A stretch of DNA of 64,000 nt, from assembly GCF_000335475.2 (NCBI RefSeq), contig NZ_ANAH02000028.1, forward strand, positions 62,001 through 126,000. The letters are read 5' to 3'. The position numbers and the translations under genes were made by a program. Positions 35,981 to 45,001 of the stretch are shown here, in pieces. This DNA comes from Cystobacter fuscus DSM 2262 (GTDB taxonomy: Bacteria; Myxococcota; Myxococcia; Myxococcales; Myxococcaceae). The stretch's first letter is position 1. Each line of letters begins with the position of its first letter. The notes beneath the pieces were generated by a model that saw only the letters and a list, made by a program, of their open reading frames with translations, was not told the DNA's origin and did not search any database.

Positions 35981-36375
35981 GCGGCGGCGGCGAGCGGTCC
36001 TTTCGCACCTACGCGGGGTTGTCGGCGGGGGTGGCGGTGCTGGCGGTGGGTCTGGCGCTCTGGGTGCCGGGGCAGTTGGGGTGGGGACGGGGCGCGTTGT
36101 TGGGCGCGCTGTTGGCGGTGGGGTCGGGAGCGCTGGGGTTGTGGCTCAAGCGGCGGGCGTTGCGGCGGGACATGGTGGCCGCGCTGATGGTGGTGGCGGT
36201 GGTGTTCGGGCTGAGGGCGGCCCTGGTGGTGGTGGGGCTGGTCTGGGTGGTGCGGCGGGAGTGGGATGTGGTGGCGTTCGTGGCGGGGTTCTTCGGGACC
36301 TACTTCGTGCTGCAGTGGATTGAACTGAGCTATGTCATGGCCGCGTCGCGGAACGCGGCGGGCGGAGACGAGTGA
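35977..36375 (+). CDS. atpI: ATP synthase protein I (AtpI)
   Basis: 132 aa from a GTG that overlaps the previous stop. Four hydrophobic helices, including [36 protein letters not shown] and [20 protein letters not shown]; the length and pattern fit AtpI (UncI), a non-essential assembly factor for the c-ring. Weakly conserved, so the call rests mainly on position directly before atpB. Its TGA overlaps the atpB ATG by one base. Confidence 0.75.
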   Translation: MSGGGERSFRTYAGLSAGVAVLAVGLALWVPGQLGWGRGALLGALLAVGSGALGLWLKRRALRRDMVAALMVVAVVFGLRAALVVVGLVWVVRREWDVVAFVAGFFGTYFVLQWIELSYVMAASRNAAGGDE

Positions 36376-37433
36376 TGCGCAAGGCAATGATTCTTCTCGC
36401 CAGCCTGATGGCGGGCATGGCGTTCGCCGCTCCCACGGAGGGCGAGCACGCGGCGCCCCAGTCGCACCTCGAGAAAGAGGAGCAGGACGTGGCGGGCTAC
36501 ATCCTCCACCACGTCTCCGACTCGAACGAGTACGAGTTCGAGATTCCCCTGAGCGACAACCACATCCTCATCCACCTGCCGCAGTTCGGCATTCCGCTGC
36601 GCGCGGGCGTCTCCTGTGAGCCTCGCCCCACGCCGGATGGGCACGGCAAGGCCGTCCCCTCCTGGAGCGAGGGCTGCCTGGACCTGTCCATCACCAAGCA
36701 CACGCTGATGATGTGGCTGGCGGCGGTGCTGCTCATCGGCTCGGTGCTGCTCTTCAGCAACCGCGACAAGTCGAAGCTGGTGCCCCGGGGCACGTCGGCC
36801 AACCTCTTCGAGATGCTCGTGCTCTTCGTGCGCGACGAGCTGGCCATCAAGAACATCGGCAAGGAGGAGGGCCCGCGCTACACGCCCTACCTGCTCACCG
36901 CGTTCTTCTTCATCCTCTTCATGAACCTGCTGGGCCTGTTCCCCTGGATGGCGACGGCCACGGGCAACATCGGCGTCACGGTGGCGCTCGCCCTGTGCAC
37001 CTTCATCCTCACGCAGATCGCCGGCATCCGCGCCGCGGGCCTGGGTGGCTACCTGGCGCACCTCACCGGCGGCGTGGCCCCGTGGCTGTGGCCCATCATG
37101 ATTCCGGTGGAAGTGCTCGGCCTGTTCACCAAGCCCTTCGCGCTCACCATCCGTTTGTTCGCCAACATGCTGGCGGGCCACATCGTCATCTTCTTCCTGC
37201 TCGGCCTCATCTTCATGCTCGGCCACCCCGCGGTGGCCCTGGTCAGCGTGCCCTTCGCCCTGGGCATCTACCTGCTGGAGCTGTTCGTGGCCTTCGTGCA
37301 GGCGTACGTCTTCACCATGCTCTCCGCGCTCTTCATCGGCATGGGCGTCGCCATGGCGCACCACCATGATGACCACGGCGCCGAGAGCAAGGAGCTGGGC
37401 CACAGCCACGACCACGGCCGTGCCCACATGTAA
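36375..37433 (+). CDS. atpB: ATP synthase F0 subunit a
   Basis: 352 aa from ATG 36375 (TGATG junction; GTG 36372 is also open). Longer than the 271-aa E. coli protein because of an N-terminal signal-like segment ([15 protein letters not shown]) and an extracytoplasmic insert of about 80 residues, as in other deltaproteobacteria/Myxococcota. Core helices are clear: [20 protein letters not shown], and [19 protein letters not shown] carrying the essential stator arginine. It ends in a His/Asp-rich tail ([20 protein letters not shown]) that may bind metal. It forms the proton half-channels against the c-ring. Confidence 0.95.
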   Translation: MRKAMILLASLMAGMAFAAPTEGEHAAPQSHLEKEEQDVAGYILHHVSDSNEYEFEIPLSDNHILIHLPQFGIPLRAGVSCEPRPTPDGHGKAVPSWSEGCLDLSITKHTLMMWLAAVLLIGSVLLFSNRDKSKLVPRGTSANLFEMLVLFVRDELAIKNIGKEEGPRYTPYLLTAFFFILFMNLLGLFPWMATATGNIGVTVALALCTFILTQIAGIRAAGLGGYLAHLTGGVAPWLWPIMIPVEVLGLFTKPFALTIRLFANMLAGHIVIFFLLGLIFMLGHPAVALVSVPFALGIYLLELFVAFVQAYVFTMLSALFIGMGVAMAHHHDDHGAESKELGHSHDHGRAHM

Positions 37434-37532
37434 AGAACCTGGCGGTTCGAAAGGCCGCCGGAGGTAGTCCCCAGGGCCATCACGACCCCCCCAATAAGTG
37501 GGTCCCCTTCGCAAGAAAGAAGACGCATTCCC

Positions 37533-37763
37533 ATGACCAGCATTGCGCTCGCCTTCCTCTCCGCCGGTATCGGTGCCGGCCTCGCCATCATCGGTGCCGG
37601 CCTGGGCATCGGTAAGCTCGCCGCCGCCGCCATGGACGCCACGGGCCGTCAGCCGGCCGCCAGCGGCGACATCCGCACCACCATGATCATCGCCGCGGCC
37701 CTCATCGAAGGCGCCACGCTGTTCGCGCTGGTCGTGTGCATCCTGCTCGCCATCAAGACCTGA
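37533..37763 (+). CDS. atpE: ATP synthase F0 subunit c
   Basis: 76 aa, two-helix hairpin: helix 1 with the GxGxGxGx packing motif (IGAGLAIIGAGLGIGKL), polar loop GRQP, helix 2 with the proton-carrying Glu in MIIAAALIEGATLFAL. The helix 1 glutamine and the Ser next to the Glu that mark sodium-binding c-rings are absent, so proton coupling is likely. It follows atpB after a 99-bp gap. Confidence 0.96.
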   Translation: MTSIALAFLSAGIGAGLAIIGAGLGIGKLAAAAMDATGRQPAASGDIRTTMIIAAALIEGATLFALVVCILLAIKT

Positions 37764-37858
37764 GCCGGGCGCGTTGAAGCAGTTCCTGGTCTGGCGCCTT
37801 CCCGCATGCCGCGGGGGGCGTCGGCCACCACCCTGACGCCGTACCCCTGAAGGCCGCC

Positions 37859-38401
37859 ATGTTCCTGCCCAACGTTCTCGCCGCCAGCAGCTTCGTGGAG
37901 GTCCGCCCGGGCCTCATCTTCTGGACGCTCGTCACCTTCATCATCGTCGCCATCATCCTGCGCTGGAAGGCCTGGGGTCCCATCCTCTCGCTCGTGGAGG
38001 AGCGCGAGAAGCAGATCTCCAGCTCCATCGAGGCCGCCAAGCGTGAGCGCGCCGAGGCCGAGAAGCTGCTCGCCGAGCAGAAGACGGCCATCGCCGAGGC
38101 CCGCCGCGAGGCCCAGGAGCTCCTGCGCCGCAACCAGCAGGAGGTGGAGAAGTTCCGCGAGGACCTGATGGCCAAGAGCCGCAAGGAGGCCGATGCCTTC
38201 AAGGCGTCCGCCCAGCGCGAGATCGAGGAGCAGAAGTCCAAGGCCATCGCCGAGGTGAAGGCCCTGACGGTGGACCTGGCCATGGAAGTGGCCGGCAAGC
38301 TGCTCAACGAGCGGCTGGACGACACCAAGCACCGCGCCCTGGCCGAGCAGTTCGTGCAGGGTCTGCCGCCCGCCAAGGGCGGAGCCGAGCGCCGCTCGTA
38401 G
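37859..38401 (+). CDS. atpF: ATP synthase F0 subunit b
   Basis: 180 aa. One N-terminal transmembrane helix (PGLIFWTLVTFIIVAIILRW) followed by a long charged coiled coil rich in Ala/Glu/Lys/Arg (SIEAAKRERAEAEKLLAEQ), the peripheral stalk. ATG 37859 has AAGG upstream. The operon ends here: no atpH, A, G, D or C follows; the next gene is ychF 31 bp downstream, so F1 must be encoded elsewhere. Confidence 0.93.
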   Translation: MFLPNVLAASSFVEVRPGLIFWTLVTFIIVAIILRWKAWGPILSLVEEREKQISSSIEAAKRERAEAEKLLAEQKTAIAEARREAQELLRRNQQEVEKFREDLMAKSRKEADAFKASAQREIEEQKSKAIAEVKALTVDLAMEVAGKLLNERLDDTKHRALAEQFVQGLPPAKGGAERRS

Positions 38402-38432
38402 TCCCCTTCGTCAGGACGTATAGGAGTCCACC

Positions 38433-39542
38433 ATGGCGCTCTCCATCGGCATCGTCGGTCTGCCCAACGTGGGCAAGTCCACCCTGTTCAACGCGGTGTC
38501 CGCCGCGGGGGCCCAGGCGGCCAACTACCCGTTCTGCACCATCGAGCCCAACGTGGGCGTGGTGCCAGTGCCCGACGAGCGCCTGGACAAGCTGTCCGCG
38601 CTGATCAAGCCGCTCAAGAAGATCCCCACGTCGCTGGAGTTCGTGGACATCGCGGGCCTGGTGCGCGGCGCCTCCAAGGGCGAGGGCCTGGGCAACCAGT
38701 TCCTCGCCAACATCCGCCAGGTGGACGCGGTGCTGCACGTGCTGCGCTGCTTCGAGGACGACAACGTCACCCACGTGGAGGGCGGCGTCAATCCGGTGCG
38801 CGACCGGGACGTGGTGGACACGGAGCTGTGTCTCAAGGACATGGAGACCGTGGACAAGCGCCGCGAGCGCTCCCAGAAGAACACGAAGATGGGCGGCAAG
38901 GCGGCCGAGGAGGCCAAGGCCGAGCTCGCGCTGCTCGATCGCATCAAGGCGGGGCTGGACGCGGGCACCACGGTGCGCGCGCAGAAGCTCACCGACGACG
39001 AGCGCGCCGTCATCCGCGATCTCTTCCTGCTGACGGACAAGCCCGTGCTGTACGTGGCCAACATCGGCGAGAAGCAGATCGGCAAGGAGGACTCCGACCC
39101 CTTCGTGAAGCAGGTGCGCGACATGGCGGCCAAGGAGGGCGCGGGCGTGGTGGTGCTGGCGGCCGCCATGGAGTCGGAGATCCAGCAGCTTCCCGAGGAG
39201 GAGCGTCCGGGCTTCCTGGAGAGCGCGGGCCTCAGCGAGCCGGGCCTGCACAAGGTGGTGCGCGAGGGCTACAAGCTCCTGGGCCTGCAGACCTACTTCA
39301 CCGTGGGCGAGCAGGAGTGCCGCGCGTGGACCATCCACAAGGGCTACAAGGCGCCGCAGGCGGCGGGCGTCATCCACTCGGACTTCGAGCGCGGCTTCAT
39401 CAAGGCCGAGGTCATGCGGTGGGAAGACCTCATCAAGCTCGGCAGTGAGTCGGCGGTGAAGGAGAAGGGCCTGCTGCGCGTGGAAGGCAAGGAGTACGTG
39501 GTTCAGGACGGCGACTGCATGCACTTCCGCTTCAACGTCTGA
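38433..39542 (+). CDS. ychF: Redox-regulated ATPase YchF (OBG family)
   Basis: 369 aa, near the usual 363. P-loop GLPNVGKSTLFNAVS, switch I region ANYPFCTIEPNVG, G3 DIAGLVRGASKGEGLGNQF, and the modified G4 NIGEK in place of NKxD, which explains the ATP preference of YchF. C-terminal TGS domain ends DGDCMHFRFNV. It binds ribosomes and is linked to stress and translation. It follows atpF closely and could be co-transcribed. A bidirectional hairpin follows. Confidence 0.96.
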   Translation: MALSIGIVGLPNVGKSTLFNAVSAAGAQAANYPFCTIEPNVGVVPVPDERLDKLSALIKPLKKIPTSLEFVDIAGLVRGASKGEGLGNQFLANIRQVDAVLHVLRCFEDDNVTHVEGGVNPVRDRDVVDTELCLKDMETVDKRRERSQKNTKMGGKAAEEAKAELALLDRIKAGLDAGTTVRAQKLTDDERAVIRDLFLLTDKPVLYVANIGEKQIGKEDSDPFVKQVRDMAAKEGAGVVVLAAAMESEIQQLPEEERPGFLESAGLSEPGLHKVVREGYKLLGLQTYFTVGEQECRAWTIHKGYKAPQAAGVIHSDFERGFIKAEVMRWEDLIKLGSESAVKEKGLLRVEGKEYVVQDGDCMHFRFNV

Positions 39543-39565
39543 GCTGCTTGCCCCCGAGGGCAGGA

Positions 39566-39606
39566 GAGGGTGCCGGATGGACCGATGCTCGGGTCCCGGC
39601 ACCCTC
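39566..39606. terminator. Bidirectional terminator between ychF and citrate synthase
   Basis: Perfect 11-bp inverted repeat GAGGGTGCCGG / CCGGCACCCTC with a 19-nt loop, located between convergent stop codons (39542 and 39609). It is followed on the plus strand by TGTCATTT, a weak T-rich tail. Confidence 0.65.
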
Positions 39607-39608
39607 TG

Positions 39609-40907
39609 TCATTTCGACGCCTCCGGCGTGTCCGGCGTCCCCACGTAGCGGGCCCGTGGACGCAACAGCGCTCCCTGCTCGCGCTGCTCCAGCACGTGCG
39701 CCACCCAGCCCGCCGCGCGCCCCACCGCGAACAGCGCCGTCGCCGCGCCCGCCGGCAGCTCCAGCGCCGAGGCCAGCGCCACCAGGCCGAAGTCCACGGT
39801 GGGCCCGGGGTAGCCCGCCTCCCGCATCGTCTCCTCCACCCCACGCAACACCCGCACGGCCACGGGCTCCGGACGCAGTGCGTACGCGACCTCCAACAGC
39901 GGCGGTGTGCGTGGGTCTCCCTCCGGGTAGAGCGGGTGACCGAAGCCCGGCACGTTCTCGCCTCGCCGCAGCCGCTCGAGCACTCCCTGGCGCGCCCGCT
40001 GGGGAGTGCCCACCTCGTTGAGCAGGGCCTCGATGCGATCACACGCGCCGCCATGCCGCGGCCCCGACAGCGCCGACAACGCGGCACTCATGCACGCGTA
40101 GAGATCCGCTCCCGACGAGGCCGTCACCCGCGCCGCGAAGGTGGACACGTTCAGCTCGTGATCCGCGCACAACACCAGGGCGCGGTTCAACAGCTCGGGC
40201 GCGCGCTTTTCCGTGACGCCCCAGGCCACCGCCAGCGAGTCCGCCACGCTCCGCTCCTTGAGCGCCCGGTTCACTCGCGACGGGGCATGGCCTCCGCTCA
40301 CCCAGGCCGCCAGGTGTCGCAGCAGGTGCCGGGCCCGGATCCGCTCCTGCTCCGCGGGGGCCGCGAAGCGCACGGCGTCCCATGCGCCGAGCAGCGGAAC
40401 CACCGCCAGCAGCACCGTGAGCGGGGGCGAGTCCCCGGGAAGCAGCGCCGCCACCGAGGCGGGGGGCAGGGGCGGCTCGGGTGTGGGCCACCGCACGGGG
40501 CTCACCGGCAGGCTGCCCGTCCAGAGCAGCTCCGCCACGTCCTCCAGGCTCCGGCCCTCCACCGCGAGATTCACCGCGGAGTACTCCCGGTACGCGAGTC
40601 CTTCCGCGCCCACCCGTGATACCGCCGAGTCGATGACGGGCTCGCCCCAGCGCAGCGCGCCCGCCGCCACCGCCGCGTGCCCCGCGCGCGCGTCATGCCG
40701 GACCTTCAACCGCGCCAGGTCCGCTCGCACGTACCGCTTCTCCTTCGTCCCGGGCTCGGGCACGCACCGCACCAGCCCTCGGCTCACGTAGGTGTAGAGC
40801 GTGGCCCGCTTCACCCCGAGCAGCTCCGCCGCCTCCTGCGCGGACACCAGCTCCTCATGTCGACTGTCGAATCGCGATTGAGCAGGTGCCGCTCTCTCCT
40901 TGGCCAT
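39609..40907 (-). CDS. Citrate synthase-family protein with N-terminal MerR-type helix-turn-helix
   Basis: 432 aa from ATG 40907 (AGGAG upstream). Residues about 15-75 form a DNA-binding-like HTH: ELVSAQEAAELLGVKRATLY then TKEKRYVRADLARLK. The rest is a compact citrate synthase with the catalytic residues in place: His in CADHELNVSTFAARV, His in GFGHPLYPEGDPR and Asp in PTVDFGLVALA. It condenses acetyl-CoA (or propionyl-CoA) with oxaloacetate. The HTH fusion is known in bacterial citrate/methylcitrate synthase families. It may bind DNA; a near-perfect palindrome lies 38 bp upstream of its start. Citrate versus methylcitrate synthase cannot be decided by eye. Confidence 0.88.
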   Translation of the reverse strand: MAKERAAPAQSRFDSRHEELVSAQEAAELLGVKRATLYTYVSRGLVRCVPEPGTKEKRYVRADLARLKVRHDARAGHAAVAAGALRWGEPVIDSAVSRVGAEGLAYREYSAVNLAVEGRSLEDVAELLWTGSLPVSPVRWPTPEPPLPPASVAALLPGDSPPLTVLLAVVPLLGAWDAVRFAAPAEQERIRARHLLRHLAAWVSGGHAPSRVNRALKERSVADSLAVAWGVTEKRAPELLNRALVLCADHELNVSTFAARVTASSGADLYACMSAALSALSGPRHGGACDRIEALLNEVGTPQRARQGVLERLRRGENVPGFGHPLYPEGDPRTPPLLEVAYALRPEPVAVRVLRGVEETMREAGYPGPTVDFGLVALASALELPAGAATALFAVGRAAGWVAHVLEQREQGALLRPRARYVGTPDTPEASK

Positions 40908-40944
40908 GTCTCGTATCTCCTCGTGGAGAGTGTCGGCTCGACTC

Positions 40945-40965
40945 GACTCGACGGGCCGTCGAGTC
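40945..40965. promoter_or_regulatory. 21-bp palindrome, candidate operator
   Basis: GACTCGACGG-G-CCGTCGAGTC: perfect 10-bp arms around one base, preceded by extra GACTC units (GGCTCGACTCGACTCGAC). It sits in the 151-bp divergent region between citrate synthase (start 40907) and the gene at 41059. It could be bound by the HTH of the citrate synthase itself (autoregulation) or by another regulator. Confidence 0.5.
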
Positions 40966-41058
40966 ATGTCCGGAGATCGTACCCCATGCGGGTTGATGGG
41001 ATGGGGAGTCCGACCGCCGCCGCGCCTGGAGCAGCGCTGAGGTAGGCTCGCGCGGCTC

Positions 41059-41559
41059 ATGGCCTCCCTCCTGGATTCGCTCGACCGTGCGCGCCTCCTC
41101 AAGGACCGCGAGGCGGCGCGCGAGGTGCTCCGCTCCGACGACCCCCCCCACCTCTCCCTCTTGCGGCTGTCGGACGCGGGCCTGCTCGCCGGTGGACTCG
41201 CCGTGTCGTTCGGGGTTCAGCCCGAGGAACTCATCGCGCCCCTCACGCTCGCCATGGGCGGCGCCGCACGGCGCTTCAAGATCATCGACGTGCGCGAGCG
41301 TCCCGTCCTGGAACTCCACATCCTCGCCGGAGACGTGTCCGAGCGCTGGGAGGTGGAGGACCTCGCCGCGCTCGTGCACAACCTCAACGACCTCTACCGG
41401 GAGGCACCCGACGTGAGTGCCATCGCCGTGCTCGGGGAGTGGAACGACGCGCTCCACCTGCTGTGCGTGAGCAAGTCCTCCCTGCCCCGGCTCTTGCGCG
41501 AGCCCTTCTTCGCCCCGCGCAACCGCGACGTCCTGGAGCGCCTCGTCCCGCGGCGTTGA
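41059..41559 (+). CDS. Conserved hypothetical protein
   Basis: 166 aa, soluble, no signal or membrane helix. Features: DAGLLAGGLAVSFGVQPEEL, LELHILAGDVSERWEVEDLA and IAVLGEWNDALHLLCVSKSS, a mixed alpha/beta domain. I do not recognise a family with known function. Divergent from citrate synthase and convergent with the Rieske gene; the stop codons are one base apart. Confidence 0.65.
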   Translation: MASLLDSLDRARLLKDREAAREVLRSDDPPHLSLLRLSDAGLLAGGLAVSFGVQPEELIAPLTLAMGGAARRFKIIDVRERPVLELHILAGDVSERWEVEDLAALVHNLNDLYREAPDVSAIAVLGEWNDALHLLCVSKSSLPRLLREPFFAPRNRDVLERLVPRR

Positions 41560-41560
41560 G

Positions 41561-42571
41561 TCACACCGCGAGCGGGGTGGCCGCCGGCTCGTCCGCGGCC
41601 GTGCGGGTCGCCTGCTTCTTGCGCTCGTGGTACCAGCGGCGGAAGGCGAGCGTGGCCCGGTCCGTCGCCACGCTGCGCTCCTCGGACACCGGTGGCGCCT
41701 CGACCGGGTGGCTCGACTCCACGATGGCCCGGTCCTCGTGCAGGATGCGCGTGTTGTAGCGGTCCACCAGGGCCGCCAGCGGCTGCATGCGCACGAAGTC
41801 GCGCGCGGCCGCCAGCAGCATCCGCGTGTGGTTGGCGTCCACCGGGATGCACCACATGTGCAACTGCATGAGGCGCCCGGGGATGGGGATGTTCAACCGC
41901 ATGCCGTTGGGACGCAGCCAGTCCAGCGAGCCCTGGGGCGGGACTCCATCCATGCTGGACCAGGTGCGAAAGCCCGTGGACGTGGGCTCCACCTCCACCT
42001 CCATCGTCGACTCCGGCTTCATCCTCCGGCGCAGCCCCCGGCCGATGGTGCGCTGATGCACGAAGGGCAGGTGGGGCGAGTCCAGCATGTTCTCCATCGC
42101 CCGCGTCCAGTGCGCGTTCCACGTCTCCGCGTAGAACCCCACGTGCACCCCCGGCTTCTCCAGGGACTCGGGCACGTACGGCTCGTCGGGGGCCTCTCCG
42201 CCCGGGCGCGTGTAGAGCCAGATGAGCCCCCCGCGCTCGCGCACCGGAAAGGCCGTGACGGCGTAGCGCTGGCGCTTCTCCTCGGGCAGCGCGTTGAGGG
42301 GAATGTGCGTGCACGAGCCGCTCGCGCTGAAGCGCCACCCGTGGAAGGGACACTCCAGGCACCCGTCCGCCCCCACCTTGCCGAGCGACAGCTTCACCCC
42401 CCGGTGCGGGCACTGGTCCCTCAGCGCCGACAGCGTGCCCCGCCCATCCCGGAACAGGACGATGCGCTCGCCGGCCAGCGTCAGCCCCAACGGCTTGCCC
42501 CGCACCTCGCGGGACATCGCCACGGGCGTCCACACCTCCGCCATGCCCTCCTGGGCGAATCCGTCCAACAT
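41561..42571 (-). CDS. Rieske [2Fe-2S] aromatic ring-hydroxylating oxygenase, alpha-subunit type
   Basis: 336 aa from ATG 42571 with GGGAGGAACG upstream. The Rieske cluster motif CxH-x(17)-CxxH is CPHRGVKLSLGKVGADG then CPFHGW (residues about 50-75). The mononuclear iron motif is DSPHLPFVHQRTIG (Asp bridge, His, His). The size and single-gene arrangement resemble VanA/PaO/KshA-type monooxygenases, which need a separate ferredoxin-reductase; none is seen nearby. The substrate (aromatic, sterol or alkaloid) is unknown. A TetR regulator is divergently encoded 136 bp away and is the likely repressor. Confidence 0.88.
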   Translation of the reverse strand: MLDGFAQEGMAEVWTPVAMSREVRGKPLGLTLAGERIVLFRDGRGTLSALRDQCPHRGVKLSLGKVGADGCLECPFHGWRFSASGSCTHIPLNALPEEKRQRYAVTAFPVRERGGLIWLYTRPGGEAPDEPYVPESLEKPGVHVGFYAETWNAHWTRAMENMLDSPHLPFVHQRTIGRGLRRRMKPESTMEVEVEPTSTGFRTWSSMDGVPPQGSLDWLRPNGMRLNIPIPGRLMQLHMWCIPVDANHTRMLLAAARDFVRMQPLAALVDRYNTRILHEDRAIVESSHPVEAPPVSEERSVATDRATLAFRRWYHERKKQATRTAADEPAATPLAV

Positions 42572-42707
42572 CGTTCCTCCCACGCCAGTCTCGCTGGATA
42601 GAATATCACGAGTGGTTTATTTAATTTCAAGCCGAAGGGGAGGGAGGCGGACGTCGCGAGCGGAGGAAGGTTGGATTCCGTACGACATCCGGCTTATTCA
42701 AAGTCCC

Positions 42708-43376
42708 ATGGCCCGGGTGAAGGGAAGCCGCAACGCGGACTACGAGAAGGAGCGGGCGCGACTGCTGGAGGCCGCGCGCCTGCGGCTGCTCGCGCCGGAC
42801 GGGGCCCAGGCGAGCTTCCGGGAACTCGCCGAGGCGGCGGAGGTGAGCGTGGCCACGCTGCGCCACTACTTCGGCTCCCGCGAGACGCTGGTGTTGGAGG
42901 TGATGGCGGACATGCACCGGCGGGGACTGCCCTACCTGCTCGCCTCGGCCACCGAGCCCCATGGCCCGGTGCGCGAGTCGCTCCAGTGGTTCCTCCAGTC
43001 CCTGCTCACCGGCTGGCGCCTGGGCGTGGGCGCGGTGCACGCCTTCGGCCTGTCCGCGGGTCTGGGCCACGGGACGCTGGGGCCGGCGTACGTGAAGGAG
43101 TTGCTCGAGCCCACGCTCCAGGCCGCCGAGGCCCGTCTGGCCCGCCACATCGCCGACGGGGAGCTGCGCCGCTGTGACGTGCGCCACGCCGCGCTGGAGC
43201 TGGTGTGTCCGGTGGTGCTCGGCCTCCTGCACCAGTTGCAGTTGTCGGGGGCGAGCTGCCGCCCGCTCGACGTGGAGCGCTTCCTGGAGGACCACCTGGA
43301 CACCTTCCTCCGGGCCCATGCCGTGGCCGCGGAGCCTCCCGCTCCCCCGCGCCCCGGAGCGGGCCGCCGGGCCTAG
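42708..43376 (+). CDS. TetR-family transcriptional regulator
   Basis: 222 aa from ATG 42708. N-terminal HTH: RELAEAAEVSVATLRHYFGS with the typical HYF signature, then a helical ligand-binding domain (residues about 70-205). It is divergent from the Rieske oxygenase, so regulation of that gene and itself is likely. Its TAG stop overlaps the stop of the convergent gene at 43373 within CTAG. The shared leader is AT-rich around 42600-42640 (TGGTTTATTTAATTTC) with a small GATAgaaTATC symmetry, possibly the promoter/operator. Confidence 0.88.
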   Translation: MARVKGSRNADYEKERARLLEAARLRLLAPDGAQASFRELAEAAEVSVATLRHYFGSRETLVLEVMADMHRRGLPYLLASATEPHGPVRESLQWFLQSLLTGWRLGVGAVHAFGLSAGLGHGTLGPAYVKELLEPTLQAAEARLARHIADGELRRCDVRHAALELVCPVVLGLLHQLQLSGASCRPLDVERFLEDHLDTFLRAHAVAAEPPAPPRPGAGRRA

Positions 43377-43930
43377 GCGTTGCCCAGCAGGATGGCGAGG
43401 GTGGTCAGGGTCATCGCGGGACCCTGCTGGGTGAGGGCCGGTGGCAGGGAGAGGACCACGGGCCGCTGGGGTATGCCCCCACAACTGCGCGAGCCCTGGT
43501 ACGTCCCCTCCGGGGTGACCTTCAAGTCATACCCACAGCGGCCCACGCTGCCCGTGAGTGACTGGGGGCCCAGGCTGAGGTTCATCAGCGTGCCGAGGAA
43601 GTTGCCGCGCGCCTGGGTGACGCCGTCCTGCTCCTGGAGGTGCAACCGGGTGAGTTGGCCTCCCACCGTGCCCCCCACCTCGTCGGCTTCGAGGTCGAGG
43701 AACACCACCCGGCCGAACATCCTGCCCCGCAGCTCCTGGCCTTGGCGGGTGAGCTGGATGTCGGCGCTGGTGATGCTGTCCCCCGTTATCCGGGCGGTGA
43801 TGGCGCTCTGGGGCGTGCGCAAGGTGAGGTACTGCTCCCGCGGCTGGGCCGTGGCGACCGTCCCCCACGCGAGCGCGGCGGCGGCCACCCCGAGGACCCG
43901 GCCCCTTCTCTTGCTGTTCGAGGGCTTCAT
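43373..43930 (-). CDS. Exported protein of unknown function
   Basis: 185 aa if started at ATG 43930. The N-terminus SKRRGRVLGVAAAALAWGTV followed by ATAQ is a classical signal peptide. The mature part alternates strands (YLTLRTPQSAITARITGD, GGTVGGQLTRLHLQEQDG) and contains one Cys pair (RCGYDL ... SCGG), suggesting a small beta-sandwich. No ribosome site is clear, so the start is tentative. The C-terminus ends with a hydrophobic LTTLAILLGNA. Function unknown. Confidence 0.6.
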   Translation of the reverse strand: MKPSNSKRRGRVLGVAAAALAWGTVATAQPREQYLTLRTPQSAITARITGDSITSADIQLTRQGQELRGRMFGRVVFLDLEADEVGGTVGGQLTRLHLQEQDGVTQARGNFLGTLMNLSLGPQSLTGSVGRCGYDLKVTPEGTYQGSRSCGGIPQRPVVLSLPPALTQQGPAMTLTTLAILLGNA

Positions 43931-44135
43931 GGCGGAAGGATAAGGAGGCGGCATGCGCCGTGTTCGTGCCTTCGTCGCGCCGCTCGTGCACCGGCCACCC
44001 GGCGGGGGTGTAACGCCGCGCGACATATTCTTCGTTCCCCAACGGTTGGACCCTTCGTTCTCCAAGTGTCGTGCTCTGGCAGGCGGCCAAACTCATCGAG
44101 CGGGGAGGGACTGCGCACGCGCGCGCTCCACGTTA

Positions 44136-44735
44136 ATGTGGCGACGCCGCCGAAGCCGTTCGGCCTGCGAAAAGTGGTGCACCGTGTCGTCGTGGTGGAA
44201 GCACGTGAAGAGGAAGCTGCGCCGGGCTCGGGTGCGGTTGCTGCGAAGCGCGGGTCAACCGGAACAGATCGCCGGGGGCATGGCGCTCGGCCTGTTCGTG
44301 GCGATGCTGCCGCTGCTGGGTCTGCAATTGCCGCTGGTCGTCCTCATCGCCGAGTTGCTGCGCCGCCTGGCGCATATCCACGTGTCGCGAGTCGCCGCCC
44401 TCGCGGGCGTGTGGCTCACCAACCCGCTCACCGCCGCGCCGCTCTACGGCCTGTGCTACGTCGTCGGCCGTCCCCTGGCGCACTACCTGCTGCCCGTCTC
44501 GTTCCGGTCCGCGAACACCGAGTCCGCGCCGCTCGAGCTGTCCGCGTTGTCGTTCTCCGGCCCCGATGCGCTGGAGGTGGTGCTGGGCCTGGTGCTCGGC
44601 AGTTTGATGCTGGGCGTGCCCACCGCCTGGCTCGGCTACCGCATCACCTACGGCATGGTGTCCCGGCAGCGCGCCCAGCGTGAGCAGCGCCGGGCCCGCC
44701 GCACCCGCGCCCCGGGTCTGGTCGCCGGAACGTAG
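44136..44735 (+). CDS. DUF2062 membrane protein
   Basis: 199 aa from ATG 44136 (MWRRRR); longer upstream frames are unlikely. A basic N-terminus is followed by QPEQIAGGMALGLFVAMLPL, the start of the DUF2062 domain, and helices LPLVVLIAELLRRLA, RVAALAGVWLTNPLTAAPLY and EVVLGLVLGSLMLGVPTAWL. The domain is common in Gram-negative bacteria, sometimes fused to glycosyltransferases, with no defined biochemical role. Arg-rich tail. Confidence 0.78.
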   Translation: MWRRRRSRSACEKWCTVSSWWKHVKRKLRRARVRLLRSAGQPEQIAGGMALGLFVAMLPLLGLQLPLVVLIAELLRRLAHIHVSRVAALAGVWLTNPLTAAPLYGLCYVVGRPLAHYLLPVSFRSANTESAPLELSALSFSGPDALEVVLGLVLGSLMLGVPTAWLGYRITYGMVSRQRAQREQRRARRTRAPGLVAGT

Positions 44736-45001
44736 CCGCCCACCACGCGGGGGCTCCGGACGCCTGCCCCACGAGCAGCCAGCACCACGCATTTTCCGGG
44801 AGGGGAATGTGTCCTCCCGGGCATTCACTGCTCGGTTCCCGCTCCTCTCCAGGATTCTCTTCGTGACCCGACACGGGGGATGATGCGAGGCACGGGTGGT
44901 GGTGCGCGGATGCGCTGGCGGACAGGCTCCGGGGTGTGTCCGGAAAGGAAATGCGTGATGGTGTGGACCGAGCAGCTTCCCGGCCGGCGGGAGATGTCCC
45001 G

